64,000 bases of DNA from Candidatus Terasakiella magnetica (GCF_900093605.1 NZ_FLYE01000034.1:1-64000), one strand, 5' to 3'. Counted from the stretch's first letter, positions 20,757 through 29,825 are shown. Notes: generated from the sequence alone by a model not told the origin. A program made the numbers and translations.

Positions 20757-21447
20757 ATCGATCATTCAGCATAAATTATTCCTTGTTGTTTTTGTGGGGC
20801 TTCTCATGGCCTCGGTCAAGGGGGATTGCACAGAAACTTTTTATGATGAGGTTCTTAGCCTTACCCCACCTTTTGAAATGCGCTTAAAAAAAACAGGCCC
20901 CATCCGCCTTGCCGGATTGCTTTATGAGGCTGACACAACCGCCCTTGAAAAGCTCGTTCAAAAAGGTATGCGTATCAAGGTGCAGCTTGTCTCAAACAAG
21001 CCGGACCGTTATGGGCGCAAAGCAGCCCATGTCTATTTAAAGGATGGGCGATGGATTCAAGGTGAGCTCGTGCGCCAAGGCCATGCCACACCATTTCCCT
21101 ACCCCGGCGAACACGCCCTTATTCGCGATCTCTACCTGCTTGAAACACCCATATCTCAATCAGCTTTAAAAGACGATATCAAAATAGATCAATTTGGCAT
21201 TATTGAAGGTATGGTTGTTGATGTGGCAGAAATTAAGGGCAAAACATATCTTAATTTTGGCAGTAACTGGCGCGATGACTTCACCATCAAAATTGATAAA
21301 GTCTCTTTAAAAAAATTTCGTGCATTTGGATTTGACCTTCCTACATTAAAAGGACACCGCCTTCGCATTCGCGGCTGGGTCTTTTTTCAAAATGGCCCTA
21401 TGATAGCCCCGCAACACCCCAACCAAATCGAAGTGATCAAAGAATAA
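20731..21447 (+). CDS. Exported staphylococcal-nuclease-like (SNase fold) protein
   Basis: About 238 residues with a hydrophobic N-terminal segment (KLFLVVFVGLLMASVKG) that looks like a signal peptide. Residues about 55-120 resemble the SNase fold: 'GPIRLAGLLYEAD', 'GMRIKVQLVSNKPDRYGRKAAHVYLKDG', 'ELVRQGHATPF'. The usual 'GIDAPE' catalytic stretch is replaced by 'GLLYEAD', so nuclease activity is doubtful. The C-terminal half is an additional beta-rich domain. The start is taken as ATG 20731; GTG 20722 is in frame. It is 4 nt upstream of the iminopeptidase gene. Confidence 0.7.
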   Translation: MANKVKRFISIIQHKLFLVVFVGLLMASVKGDCTETFYDEVLSLTPPFEMRLKKTGPIRLAGLLYEADTTALEKLVQKGMRIKVQLVSNKPDRYGRKAAHVYLKDGRWIQGELVRQGHATPFPYPGEHALIRDLYLLETPISQSALKDDIKIDQFGIIEGMVVDVAEIKGKTYLNFGSNWRDDFTIKIDKVSLKKFRAFGFDLPTLKGHRLRIRGWVFFQNGPMIAPQHPNQIEVIKE

Positions 21448-21451
21448 TCCC

Positions 21452-22408
21452 ATGCCCTTTACCCGCGGATCAGACCTTTTCCCAGCCATCACACCAAATC
21501 AATCCGGCATGCTAGATGTGGGGGATGGTCATCATGTCTATTGGGAGGAATGCGGCAATCCCCAAGGGGTGGCCCTAATCTTTTTACATGGCGGGCCCGG
21601 TGCGGGCTGTTCTTCCATTCATCGACGTTTTTTTGATCCCAAGCATTATCGCATCATCTTGATGGATCAACGCGGCTGTGGGCGTTCCACCCCGACAGCT
21701 GCTATTGAAAACAACACCACAGACCATCTTATTGATGATTTAGAACAATTGCGCACCCTGTTAGAGATTGAACGCTGGTTTATCTTTGGTGGCTCATGGG
21801 GCAGCACCTTGGCACTGGCCTATGGCGTTGCCCATCCAAAGCGGTGTCGCGGTTTTATCCTGCGCGGTATTTTCATGGGCCAGCCTTATGAATGTGACTG
21901 GTTCCTCAACCGTATGGGCACCTTCCAACCCGAAGCCGCGCGCGCCTTTTCAAGCTTTCTTCCCCTTGAAGAACGTCGCGACCTGCTTAATAATTATATC
22001 CGCAGGCTCAACCATCCTGATCCTGATATTCATTTACCCGCCGCCCATGCCTGGTCTTCCTATGAGGAAGCTTGTGCCACGCTGTTGCCCTATCATGGCA
22101 GCTCTAACCCCGACCCTGTCAGCACCCTGTGCCTTGCGCGACTGGAAGCGCATTATTTCAAGCATCAGTTTTTTATGGAAGAAGATTACCTGCTCAACAA
22201 CCTTCACCGCATCACCCATCTACCCTGCATTATTGTGCAAGGGCGCTATGATACTGTCTGCCCGCCTGTGACAGCAGAACATCTTTCACAAGCTTGGGCA
22301 AAAGCGCAATATATCGTCATCCCCGATGCGGGCCATTCCGCCCTTGAATCAGGTATTCGCGCAGCCTTGATCAATGCAACGCAAGCCTTCAAGGCCGTCT
22401 CAGACTAA
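21452..22408 (+). CDS. pip: Proline iminopeptidase
   Basis: This S33-family alpha/beta hydrolase releases N-terminal proline from peptides. The 318-residue product shows the oxyanion-hole motif 'FLHGGPGAG', 'MDQRGCGRSTP', the nucleophile elbow GGSWGSTLALAY, the acid in 'VQGRYDTVCPP' and the catalytic His in 'IPDAGHSALE'. The length is usual for the family. Its end overlaps the convergent nucleotidyltransferase gene by 9 bp. Confidence 0.94.
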   Translation: MPFTRGSDLFPAITPNQSGMLDVGDGHHVYWEECGNPQGVALIFLHGGPGAGCSSIHRRFFDPKHYRIILMDQRGCGRSTPTAAIENNTTDHLIDDLEQLRTLLEIERWFIFGGSWGSTLALAYGVAHPKRCRGFILRGIFMGQPYECDWFLNRMGTFQPEAARAFSSFLPLEERRDLLNNYIRRLNHPDPDIHLPAAHAWSSYEEACATLLPYHGSSNPDPVSTLCLARLEAHYFKHQFFMEEDYLLNNLHRITHLPCIIVQGRYDTVCPPVTAEHLSQAWAKAQYIVIPDAGHSALESGIRAALINATQAFKAVSD

Positions 22409-23236
22409 GCTTAACGCCTTCCACAAGCCCGGCCATGTGCCAAGGTCGGACCATGCGCTAAGTAAAGAGACCACCGCCACACGATTACTTTTTTCCATCA
22501 CCGCAACATCCAGTGAGGTCGTCGGGCAATCTGGATAGCTCAAGATAGGCCCTGTGCTGATGGCTTGGCGGCACGGGGCAAGATGGTCTGGGCTATGTTT
22601 TTCCATCTCGCTGATAAGCATATCAGGTGTGCAGCAAAAGATGCCGGCATTCCACACATAACGCCCTGCATTTAAAAGCTCTTGTACCGTTGCTAGGTCT
22701 GGCTTTTCAACAAAACGTTCCACACAATGCCCGCTATAACCTGCATCAAGACGTTGGCCCACTTCAATATAGCCATATTGAGTTTCTGGGCGATCTGCAA
22801 CCACGCCAAAGGTAACCATATAACCTTCTTCAGCCGTTTGGCTGGCATCTCGCACGGCGCGCATAAAGGCAGATTGATCCGCAATAAAATGATCACTAGG
22901 ACAGATGAGAAGCGGGAAATTTTCACCGCGCCCTTTGGCCCACAGGGCTGCAACCAAACAGGCAGCGGCTGTATTTTTGCGATCCACCTCTAACAGCAGT
23001 TCTTCATAATCAAGTGCGATTTCATCACATTGATCTTTAACCACGTCTTCCAAGGACTGCCCGGCAATAATCAACGGGGGCAGAAATTCAGGCCCGCTGA
23101 CACGCTCTAACGTATCTTGAAAGGGGCTATCATCTTCCAGTAGGGAGAGAAACTGTTTGGGCTTTTTCGGGCTGGATAAAGGATGCAGACGCGAGCCTTC
23201 ACCACCAGCCAAAATCACGGGTCTAATGGTAATCAT
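22400..23236 (-). CDS. Mannose-1-phosphate guanylyltransferase, catalytic domain only
   Basis: This enzyme makes GDP-mannose from mannose-1-phosphate and GTP, a precursor of surface polysaccharides. The product has the nucleotidyltransferase signature 'VILAGGEGSRLHPLS…PKQFL', 'LICPSDHFI', the 'ETQYGYIEVG' and 'FVEKPD' motifs and 'WNAGIF'. Near the end, 'DVAVMEKSNRVAVV…WSDLGTW' is the usual end of the catalytic domain. At 278 residues it lacks the C-terminal cupin (isomerase) domain found in bifunctional ManC/AlgA. No other polysaccharide genes are adjacent. Confidence 0.88.
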   Translation of the reverse strand: MITIRPVILAGGEGSRLHPLSSPKKPKQFLSLLEDDSPFQDTLERVSGPEFLPPLIIAGQSLEDVVKDQCDEIALDYEELLLEVDRKNTAAACLVAALWAKGRGENFPLLICPSDHFIADQSAFMRAVRDASQTAEEGYMVTFGVVADRPETQYGYIEVGQRLDAGYSGHCVERFVEKPDLATVQELLNAGRYVWNAGIFCCTPDMLISEMEKHSPDHLAPCRQAISTGPILSYPDCPTTSLDVAVMEKSNRVAVVSLLSAWSDLGTWPGLWKALSLV

Positions 23237-23338
23237 GAAAATCTTATATCGCCTTTTTTAGCCTTCCACCAACTGGAAAGACACATTTGGGTCTTATTTA
23301 TAAGGCTAAATGGTGCAATCGAATAAAAGGACACTGCC

Positions 23339-23779
23339 ATGACGTATTTTAAAATCTTCTCCCTACTTGCCCTCTTGCTATTCAGCGCACCCTCTCATGC
23401 GGGCCAAGGCGCAGAGATTAAAGTTTTTAAATCACCCTATTGCAGCTGCTGTACGGCATGGAGTGAACATCTGCGTGAAAACGGCTTTGATGTGAGCGAG
23501 ATTAAACGCGATGACATGGAAGCGGTTAAACGTCAACTCGGTGTCCCCCAACAATTAGAATCGTGCCATACCGCCCTGATTGACGGCTATGTCATTGAAG
23601 GCCACGTGCCCGCCGATGATATCAAGCGCCTAATCAAAGAACGCCCAAAAGGTGCCAAAGGCCTATCTGTGCCGGGCATGCCCATTGGCTCACCGGGTAT
23701 GGAACAAGGCAACCATAAAGATAAATACACAACCATCATCTTTGGGCCTGAAGGCATGGGCGCATTTGCGCGTCATTGA
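23339..23779 (+). CDS. Exported DUF411 metal-binding protein
   Basis: A 146-residue protein with a signal peptide (ILS-type hydrophobic core ending SAPSHA-GQ) and a DUF411 domain. It carries the cysteine cluster 'SPYCSCCTAW', a distal Cys in 'ESCHTALIDGYVIEGHVP' and the C-terminal 'PGMPIGSPGME'. DUF411 proteins are often linked to copper or other metal handling. The Met-rich tail fits that, but no copper transporter is adjacent. Confidence 0.86.
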   Translation: MTYFKIFSLLALLLFSAPSHAGQGAEIKVFKSPYCSCCTAWSEHLRENGFDVSEIKRDDMEAVKRQLGVPQQLESCHTALIDGYVIEGHVPADDIKRLIKERPKGAKGLSVPGMPIGSPGMEQGNHKDKYTTIIFGPEGMGAFARH

Positions 23780-23780
23780 T

Positions 23781-23828
23781 AAAGGCTTTGCCTTTTGCTC
23801 CTAACAAGTCCCCGCCGCCCTCGGGGAC
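23781..23828 (+). terminator. Probable terminator hairpins after the DUF411 gene
   Basis: AAAGGC/GCCTTT (23781-23786 with 23790-23795) is followed by TG, and a second stem GTCCCCG/CGGGGAC (23808-23814 with 23822-23828) is perfect. Neither has a long U-tract, so activity is uncertain. Confidence 0.4.
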
Positions 23829-23893
23829 ACCCCTTAATTTGCACAATCCCACTCTTGCATTTTCCCGCAAGATTGCTACCTTCGCCCCCCTGC

Positions 23894-23970
23894 GACCCCG
23901 TAGCTCAGCAGGATAGAGCACAGGATTCCTAATCCTGGTGTCGGAGGTTCGAATCCTCTCGGGGTCGCCA
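23894..23970 (+). tRNA. tRNA-Arg (anticodon CCT)
   Basis: A 77-nt cloverleaf: acceptor GACCCCG pairs with CGGGGTC, and the D arm is GCTC…GAGC. The anticodon stem CAGGA/TCCTG holds the 7-nt loop TTCCTAA, giving anticodon CCT (codon AGG). The T arm GGAGG/CCTCT-type carries TTCGAAT, and CCA is encoded. No integrase or repeated 3' end is visible nearby. Confidence 0.97.
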
Positions 23971-24137
23971 TTTCTTTCTCTTCTTTATATAAGCGCAGTT
24001 TATCCTTTCTTTTTGGCGCCAGTTTGGCTATGTTCGGCTCCAAATTTGGGGGCCATCCATAGGACGTTGGATCCGTTCAGGTTCAGCTGGCCTTAGGTGT
24101 GGTTTTCTTGCCATGCATTTTATGACTTAAGGAGAAT

Positions 24138-25583
24138 ATGAGCATGACTGATTCAAGCGCTAAGCACTTTGATAACTGGAAAGAACAGCAAAGTGCCGCT
24201 GAACAGATGATTCCGTTGGTTGGTAAGTTGTACCGTGATAACGGCGTAACAATCCGCATCTTTGGTCGTCGTATCCAAAACCACAACACAATCGATATTC
24301 TCAAAGCACACCGTTACTCCAACCAAATGGTTGGGGAATATCTGGATGTAACCAAAAGCCTTGAGCTGTTGAAAGTCATGGTTAAGATGGATTTGGCTCC
24401 ATCACGCATCGACATTGGTAAACTCAACTATGAATTTGCTAAAAACGGCACAGATGCTGCGGCCTTCCTTTCTGAGCAACTGGCAAGCATTAACACAGGT
24501 AAAGGCACCGCACTGGATGAGCCACAAGACGTTGTTCTTTACGGTTTTGGTCGTATCGGTCGCTTACTTGCACGCATGATGATCGAACGTGTGGGTGCAG
24601 GTAACAAAATGCGTCTGCGTGCTATCGTTGTTCGTGGCGGCAAAGATGGTGATCTGCAAAAACGTGCAAGCCTGCTGCGTCGCGATTCTGTTCATGGTCC
24701 CTTCAATGGTTCCATCGATGTGAACGAAGAAGAAAGCGCCATCATCGCCAATGGTGTGTACATCAAAGTGATCTACGCAAACTCACCTGCAGATGTGGAC
24801 TACACAGAATACGGCATCAAAAATGCGCTGGTTGTGGATAACACAGGCATGTGGCGCGATGAAGAAGGCCTTGGTCAACACGTGGCTTGTAACGGTGCAT
24901 CTAAAGCACTGCTGACAGCACCGGGTAAAGGCAACATCAAAAACATCGTTTATGGTGTAAACAATGATGACATTGATGCGTCTGACACAATCTTGTCTGC
25001 AGCGTCTTGTACAACAAACGCCATTACACCTGTTTTGAAAGTCATCAACGACGAGTATGGTGTTGAAAACGGTCACGTTGAAACAATCCACGCTTACACC
25101 AACGACCAAAACCTGATTGATAACTACCATAAAGGTGATCGTCGTGGTCGCGCAGCTGCCATGAACATGGTTCTGACATCTACGGGTGCGGCAAGTGCGG
25201 TTGCCAAATGTCTGCCTGAAATGAAGGGCAAATTGACAGGTAACGCCGTTCGCGTCCCAACGCCAAACGTTTCCATGGCGATTTTGAACCTGAACCTGAA
25301 AAAAGACACCACTGTTGAAGAAATGAACGCTTTCTTGCGTGATGTTTCTCTCAACTCATCTTTGCAAGACCAGATCGATTACACAGCTTCTACTGAAGCG
25401 GTATCTACTGACCTTGTGGGTAACGTTCACGCAGGTGTGGTTGACTCTCAAGCGACCATCGTTGATGGCAACCGTCTGGTTCTTTACGTATGGTATGATA
25501 ACGAAGCGGGCTACAGCGCGCAGGTAATCCGCATGATGCAAGACATCGCGGGCCTGAAAATGCCAACAGTACCTGCTGAGTAA
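24138..25583 (+). CDS. Long-form glyceraldehyde-3-phosphate dehydrogenase
   Basis: This enzyme phosphorylates and oxidises glyceraldehyde-3-phosphate with NAD(P). The core has the Rossmann motif 'VVLYGFGRIGRLLARM', the catalytic cysteine in 'ILSAASCTTNAITPVLK', and 'WYDNEAGYSAQ'. At 481 residues it is about 150 longer than classical GapA, owing to an N-terminal extension (about residues 1-125). This extended class occurs in several Proteobacteria. The start has a good AAGGAG five nt upstream. No other glycolytic gene is adjacent, and the direction (glycolytic or gluconeogenic) cannot be read. Confidence 0.93.
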   Translation: MSMTDSSAKHFDNWKEQQSAAEQMIPLVGKLYRDNGVTIRIFGRRIQNHNTIDILKAHRYSNQMVGEYLDVTKSLELLKVMVKMDLAPSRIDIGKLNYEFAKNGTDAAAFLSEQLASINTGKGTALDEPQDVVLYGFGRIGRLLARMMIERVGAGNKMRLRAIVVRGGKDGDLQKRASLLRRDSVHGPFNGSIDVNEEESAIIANGVYIKVIYANSPADVDYTEYGIKNALVVDNTGMWRDEEGLGQHVACNGASKALLTAPGKGNIKNIVYGVNNDDIDASDTILSAASCTTNAITPVLKVINDEYGVENGHVETIHAYTNDQNLIDNYHKGDRRGRAAAMNMVLTSTGAASAVAKCLPEMKGKLTGNAVRVPTPNVSMAILNLNLKKDTTVEEMNAFLRDVSLNSSLQDQIDYTASTEAVSTDLVGNVHAGVVDSQATIVDGNRLVLYVWYDNEAGYSAQVIRMMQDIAGLKMPTVPAE

Positions 25584-25603
25584 TCAACGCTTAGCATAGA
25601 ACT

Positions 25604-25648
25604 AAAAAGGGCCTTGAAGACAATTTACATGTCTTTCAAGGCCCTTTT
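25604..25648. terminator. Bidirectional terminator between GAPDH and sensor kinase
   Basis: AAAAAGGGCCTTGAAGACA (from 25604) pairs with TGTCTTTCAAGGCCCTTTTT (to 25648) with one bulge. T-runs flank it on both strands between two convergent genes. Confidence 0.88.
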
Positions 25649-25667
25649 TTTATGCGCATCATTCTCT

Positions 25668-27821
25668 CTATTTCAAAAGCTTTGCCATTTCATCAAACAG
25701 GGTTTCAAACTTAACCGGTTTAATGACAATGGCATCAATACCTGCCTCCATGAATTGGGGGCGGTGTTCTTTAATGGCATCTGCGGTAAAGGCAATAATG
25801 GGTTTACCTGCATTTGGCCCTGCAGATTTACGGATTTCAGCTGTGGCTTCCATGCCATCCATTTGAGGCATCTGAATATCCATCAAAATAAGATCGAACT
25901 CGTCTTCTTGTGCCTTTTGCACTGCCTCAACGCCATTATTGGCCAGCACAATATGATGCCCATGGCGCATTAACATAGAAGTGACGACCTTCTGATTAAT
26001 CAGATTATCTTCAGCCATCAAAATTTTCAAATCAGGTAAATCATGGCTTGTAACGGATAACGCTTCAGGCTTTTTGCAAGGATGAACGGGTAAACTGAGT
26101 TTAAAGGTTGAGCCGTGATTAAGCTCACTTTCCACACTTAGGGTCCCGCCCATCATGTCACTGAGCTCATGAGAAATTGCCAAACCAAGGCCGGTTCCAC
26201 CATATTCTTTGGTTGTGCTCTGATCTGCCTGTTGAAAGCGATTGAAAATACTTTTCAGTTTTTTCTGCGCAATACCGATCCCACTATCTCTAACCGCGAT
26301 GACAAGTGTATCTGCCTGTTCCCCTTTTTCCACCCGCATGGAAACATAAACGGAGCCTTCCTGGGTAAATTTAACCGCATTACTCACCAAATTTGAAACG
26401 ATCTGGCGCAGGCGGATATCATCGGTTTGACACCAATAATCAACAAAGTCTCGTGCATTACTGGTTAACTCGATATCTTTTTTCGAAGCACTGGGGCCAA
26501 AAAGATGCACAATGCTCTCAATAATCTTGGCAGGCTCCCATGCATGAACATCCAAGTGAAGCTGCCCAGCCTCAATCTTTGAAAGATCAAGAATATCATC
26601 TAATAAAGCCATTAAAGTGCGCGAAGACTCATCAAGGTTTTCCAATAGACCTTCTTCTTCCTTCAACACAACTTGGTTTTCACGCAGTAATTCCAATACA
26701 CCGCGAATGCCCACCATTGGAGTGCGCAATTCATGGCTCATGGTGGCTAAAAACTCGCTCTTGGCCAAGTTGGCTTCTTCAGCCACTTTTGTCGCCGCCA
26801 TCAAATCGGTTTCGAGATTTTTCTTATTGGTAATGTCTGTATGGGTGCCCGACATGCGCAAGGGCTTGCCGTCTTCTGCCCATTCCACCACATTGCCTTT
26901 TGAAGCCACCCAGATGTAAGAGCCATCCTTACAAATCATACGAAATTCCGTTTCGTAATGATCACGTTTTTTCTCAAATGTTTCCTCAATGAGTGCTTGG
27001 GCTGCAACAAGGTCTTGAGGGTGAGTATTTTGCGTCCATGTGCTAATATTAATCGGTTCCAGCTCGTCAGGGGTATATCCCAACATACTGGCAAAACGCT
27101 CATTAATATGGACCTTGTTGGTTGAAACATTCCATTCCCAAGTACCGACCTGCGTACTCCAGATAATTTCTTCAAGCTTGATATGTTCTTGCTCGGCTTC
27201 TTCTTTAGCTTGGCGGTGTTTTTTCAGGGCAATAAAAAGGGCGATGGTTAAACTGAGTAACAAGAGCATCCCAATGACCAGATAGGTCACTGTTGAGCGA
27301 TGCGCTTCAATCAATTTTTTAGTTTGGCGATCCACCATACTTTCTAGCTGGGTTTGATAATGCCAGAGATCGTCCTGAATTTCGCGCTGCTTAGAAATAT
27401 CGTGGATAATGGAAATAAGAACAGCTTTACCCTGATAACTATAGGGGTTGGAATGGACCTCAACAGTCTTAATAGAGCCGTCTTTTAATTTATGGCGAAA
27501 GATAAAGAAGTTACGCTTTTCAGCTTTTGCACGTTTGCGCTCTTGTGCCACTTCCTCTCGGGTCAGGGCATTAATATCCTGTATCCCCATGGATTCAAGC
27601 TCTTGGCGCGAATAGCCATAAAAACGACTCGCGGCCTCATTGGCTGCAACAATTTTTCCGCTACCCGGTGCAATCAATATAATAACCGCCCCGTGCTTTT
27701 GATAAAACTCATCAAAACTCAGTGTGGCATGGGCCACAGACGACATGGTAAAGGTCGTCACGACAACAAACAGTAAAGCAATTATCTCCAATTTCTGGAG
27801 TATGTTCTTCATCCGGCGCAT
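25668..27821 (-). CDS. Hybrid sensor histidine kinase with periplasmic and cytoplasmic PAS domains
   Basis: A 717-residue membrane kinase. Order: hydrophobic N-terminal segment (about 11-31), a PAS domain (about 38-150, 'ASRFYGYSRQEL', 'ISIIHDISK') predicted to lie in the periplasm, and a transmembrane helix (about 175-198). A second PAS with PAC (about 215-335, 'FASMLGYTPDEL') follows in the cytoplasm. Then come HisKA with the phospho-acceptor His in 'FLATMSHELRTPM', HATPase ('NLVSNAVKFT', 'GGTGLGLAI') and a receiver domain with the Asp in 'LILMDIQMPQMDG'. No HPt or response regulator gene is adjacent, so partners are unknown. Confidence 0.92.
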   Translation of the reverse strand: MRRMKNILQKLEIIALLFVVVTTFTMSSVAHATLSFDEFYQKHGAVIILIAPGSGKIVAANEAASRFYGYSRQELESMGIQDINALTREEVAQERKRAKAEKRNFFIFRHKLKDGSIKTVEVHSNPYSYQGKAVLISIIHDISKQREIQDDLWHYQTQLESMVDRQTKKLIEAHRSTVTYLVIGMLLLLSLTIALFIALKKHRQAKEEAEQEHIKLEEIIWSTQVGTWEWNVSTNKVHINERFASMLGYTPDELEPINISTWTQNTHPQDLVAAQALIEETFEKKRDHYETEFRMICKDGSYIWVASKGNVVEWAEDGKPLRMSGTHTDITNKKNLETDLMAATKVAEEANLAKSEFLATMSHELRTPMVGIRGVLELLRENQVVLKEEEGLLENLDESSRTLMALLDDILDLSKIEAGQLHLDVHAWEPAKIIESIVHLFGPSASKKDIELTSNARDFVDYWCQTDDIRLRQIVSNLVSNAVKFTQEGSVYVSMRVEKGEQADTLVIAVRDSGIGIAQKKLKSIFNRFQQADQSTTKEYGGTGLGLAISHELSDMMGGTLSVESELNHGSTFKLSLPVHPCKKPEALSVTSHDLPDLKILMAEDNLINQKVVTSMLMRHGHHIVLANNGVEAVQKAQEDEFDLILMDIQMPQMDGMEATAEIRKSAGPNAGKPIIAFTADAIKEHRPQFMEAGIDAIVIKPVKFETLFDEMAKLLK

Positions 27822-27917
27822 TATGGTATTCCCACGGTTCTACTGTCTTGGTGCAGTATTTATTATTTATTTTAGAGCATATATCACCACGTAATAAACG
27901 TACAAGTTAAAAGAAAG

Positions 27918-27953
27918 AAAAGGTGTGCCCCCAAAATGGCGAACACACCTTTT
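27918..27953 (-). terminator. Intrinsic terminator of the cytochrome c gene
   Basis: AAAAGGTGTG (27918-27927) and CACACCTTTT (27944-27953) form a 10-bp stem with a 16-nt loop just beyond the cytochrome stop. The minus-strand product ends in TTTTC. Confidence 0.7.
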
Positions 27954-27960
27954 AAAAACG

Positions 27961-28296
27961 TTATTTAGCAAACGTCTTTCGCATATAAACAACCGTTTCT
28001 TTGATCTGTGCATCGGTTAACTCATCATCACCAGCACGTGGTGGCATGGTCACTTCTGCACCCGGTTTTTCAATCCCTTTGATGACAGATTGTGTCAACG
28101 CATCATCACTTTTTGCCCAAATCGCAGGTGCATTTGTGAAATCTGGCACACCGTTCATACCTTCGGCACCTTTGCCATTTTCACCATGGCAACCGCTGCA
28201 TGTGTCTTCAAATACAGTTGCTCCATCGGCAAGCACTGGGCTTGTAAAAGCGATGACAGCACCAACAGCAAGTGAAAGGGAAATCATTTTTTTCAT
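27961..28296 (-). CDS. Class I c-type cytochrome
   Basis: A 111-residue periplasmic monoheme cytochrome. A signal peptide (about 1-23, ending VLA-DG) precedes the heme-binding CSGCH motif (Cys33, Cys36, His37). The likely distal ligand is Met84 in 'EVTMPPRAG'. It resembles small cytochromes of the c5/c555 type that shuttle electrons to oxidases or other reductases. Maturation would need the ccm system encoded at 55486-61082. It is divergent from the ybaK gene. Confidence 0.9.
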   Translation of the reverse strand: MKKMISLSLAVGAVIAFTSPVLADGATVFEDTCSGCHGENGKGAEGMNGVPDFTNAPAIWAKSDDALTQSVIKGIEKPGAEVTMPPRAGDDELTDAQIKETVVYMRKTFAK

Positions 28297-28382
28297 TATA
28301 CGTGATCCTTGAACTCGGTTCGAATTTGTTCAAACATAAGACCCTCTCTTATGTTCAATATTTTAAAACTGGCCCCATCTTC

Positions 28383-28853
28383 ATGACACCAGCGATCAAT
28401 TTGGCAAAAAAGAAAAAGATTGTCTTTGAGCTACATCAATATGACCATGATTCAAAAGCAGATTCTTATGGAGAAGAGGCTGCTGAAAAACTGGGTTTAT
28501 CCCTAGAACAGGTTTTTAAAACATTGGTCATTGCCACTGAGAAAAATGAACTCTGCGTTTGCGTTGTTCCCGTGGCTGGCATGTTAGACCTCAAACAAGC
28601 TGCTAAAGCTTTAAAAGCGAAAAAGGCGACCATGGCTGAGGCAAAGAAAGTCCAATCCACCACGGGCTATGTGCTCGGCGGGGTCAGTCCTTTGGGGCAG
28701 AAAAAACAGCTTAGAACCCTGATTGATCATTCTGCGAAAAAGTTTGCCACCATGTTTGTCAGCGCAGGCAAACGCGGTCTTGAAATTGAGCTTTCCCCAC
28801 AGGATTTATCAAACCTGACCCGTGGTTCTTTTGCTGAAATTGCAAAACTCTAA
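28383..28853 (+). CDS. ybaK: Cys-tRNA(Pro)/Cys-tRNA(Cys) deacylase YbaK
   Basis: YbaK-family proteins hydrolyse tRNA mischarged with cysteine. The 156-residue product begins MTPAINLAKKKK and shows the family core 'VFKTLVIATEKNELCVCVVPV', the conserved 'LDLKQAAKAL' and 'GYVLGGVSPLGQKK'. I chose the ATG at 28383, which matches the family N-terminus; the frame runs upstream to 28272 without homology. It ends overlapping the convergent EamA gene by 4 nt. Confidence 0.93.
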   Translation: MTPAINLAKKKKIVFELHQYDHDSKADSYGEEAAEKLGLSLEQVFKTLVIATEKNELCVCVVPVAGMLDLKQAAKALKAKKATMAEAKKVQSTTGYVLGGVSPLGQKKQLRTLIDHSAKKFATMFVSAGKRGLEIELSPQDLSNLTRGSFAEIAKL

Positions 28854-29749
28854 GCCTTTGTTTTAAAAAGATTGCTGCGCAACATTCTGCCATCAATGAT
28901 AACCAGACCAAACAGGATTAGCCCCATGCCAATCACTTGTTGGGTTTCCAGTCGCTCGTCTAAAAACAGGCCGCCAAGCGCGATAGCACTGATGGGAATA
29001 AGGAAGGTGACCAACATTAAATTTGTTGCCCCGCTGGTGGCAAGAATTCTGAAATACAAAATGTAAGCCAACACGGTACATAAAAACGCAATGGCAATAA
29101 TGGCAAGCACCACATCGCCTGAGGGCATAAAATACCCTTGGGGAAAGCCATAGAGTAAGGCAATGGGCGTCATCACAAGGCTTGAACAGGTCACTTGTCC
29201 GCATGCCGTCACCATAGGATCAACGCCCTTAAAACGTCGCCCCCAAATTGCAGCTAACCCATAAGACAGTGCTGCCATCAAAATCGCAAGCTGTGCCCAG
29301 ACCATCGCACTCATGCCTTCTAAAGCCTCAAGCCCGACCATGACGATCACCCCGATAAACCCCACAATAAGACCTGTCCCTTTTGCAAGACTGAGTTTCT
29401 CATCACGGGTCAAAAACTGGGCAAGGACGATGGTAAATAATGGTGTTGTTGCATTGAAAATAGAGGCCAATGATCCCGTAATTTCAGTTTGCCCCCAAAC
29501 AATCAGGCAAAAGGGAATGACATTATTGAGCAAGCCCATGGCGAAAAAAGCCAGCCAAAGGTCTTTTTCACGGGGCAGCGCAATGGCTTTAATGCGCAAA
29601 ATCAACAATAACATTAAAGCAGCCAAGCCCACGCGCCCCCATACGGTGACAAGTGGTGTGACTTCACGCAAAGCGATTTCCGTAAAAAAGAAAGACCCGC
29701 CCCACAGCAGGGAAAGGGTTAATAATAAAATCCAGTCAAACAAACGCAT
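28850..29749 (-). CDS. EamA/DMT superfamily transporter
   Basis: A 299-residue inner-membrane protein with ten hydrophobic segments arranged as two EamA repeats (for example 'LLTLSLLWGGSFFFTEIAL' at the N-terminus). 'AALSYGLAAIWGRRF' opens the second repeat and 'GMGLILFGLVIIDGR' ends it. Members export amino acids, nucleobases or other metabolites; the substrate cannot be told from sequence. Confidence 0.88.
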   Translation of the reverse strand: MRLFDWILLLTLSLLWGGSFFFTEIALREVTPLVTVWGRVGLAALMLLLILRIKAIALPREKDLWLAFFAMGLLNNVIPFCLIVWGQTEITGSLASIFNATTPLFTIVLAQFLTRDEKLSLAKGTGLIVGFIGVIVMVGLEALEGMSAMVWAQLAILMAALSYGLAAIWGRRFKGVDPMVTACGQVTCSSLVMTPIALLYGFPQGYFMPSGDVVLAIIAIAFLCTVLAYILYFRILATSGATNLMLVTFLIPISAIALGGLFLDERLETQQVIGMGLILFGLVIIDGRMLRSNLFKTKA

Positions 29750-29825
29750 GTGTTCACTCCCTCAAGTCACACATAGACTAACGCCTTGGCCGTTTTTTTC
29801 TCGCCACTTTCGGACCTTTAGATTT

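Noticed and set aside
23894-23970. tRNA-Arg as an integration site
   Set aside because: No integrase, no direct repeat of the tRNA 3' end and no shift in gene content beside it.
24833-24841. Perfect DnaA box TGTGGATAA
   Set aside because: It is inside the GAPDH gene, where it follows from coding sequence; about one such 9-mer is expected by chance.
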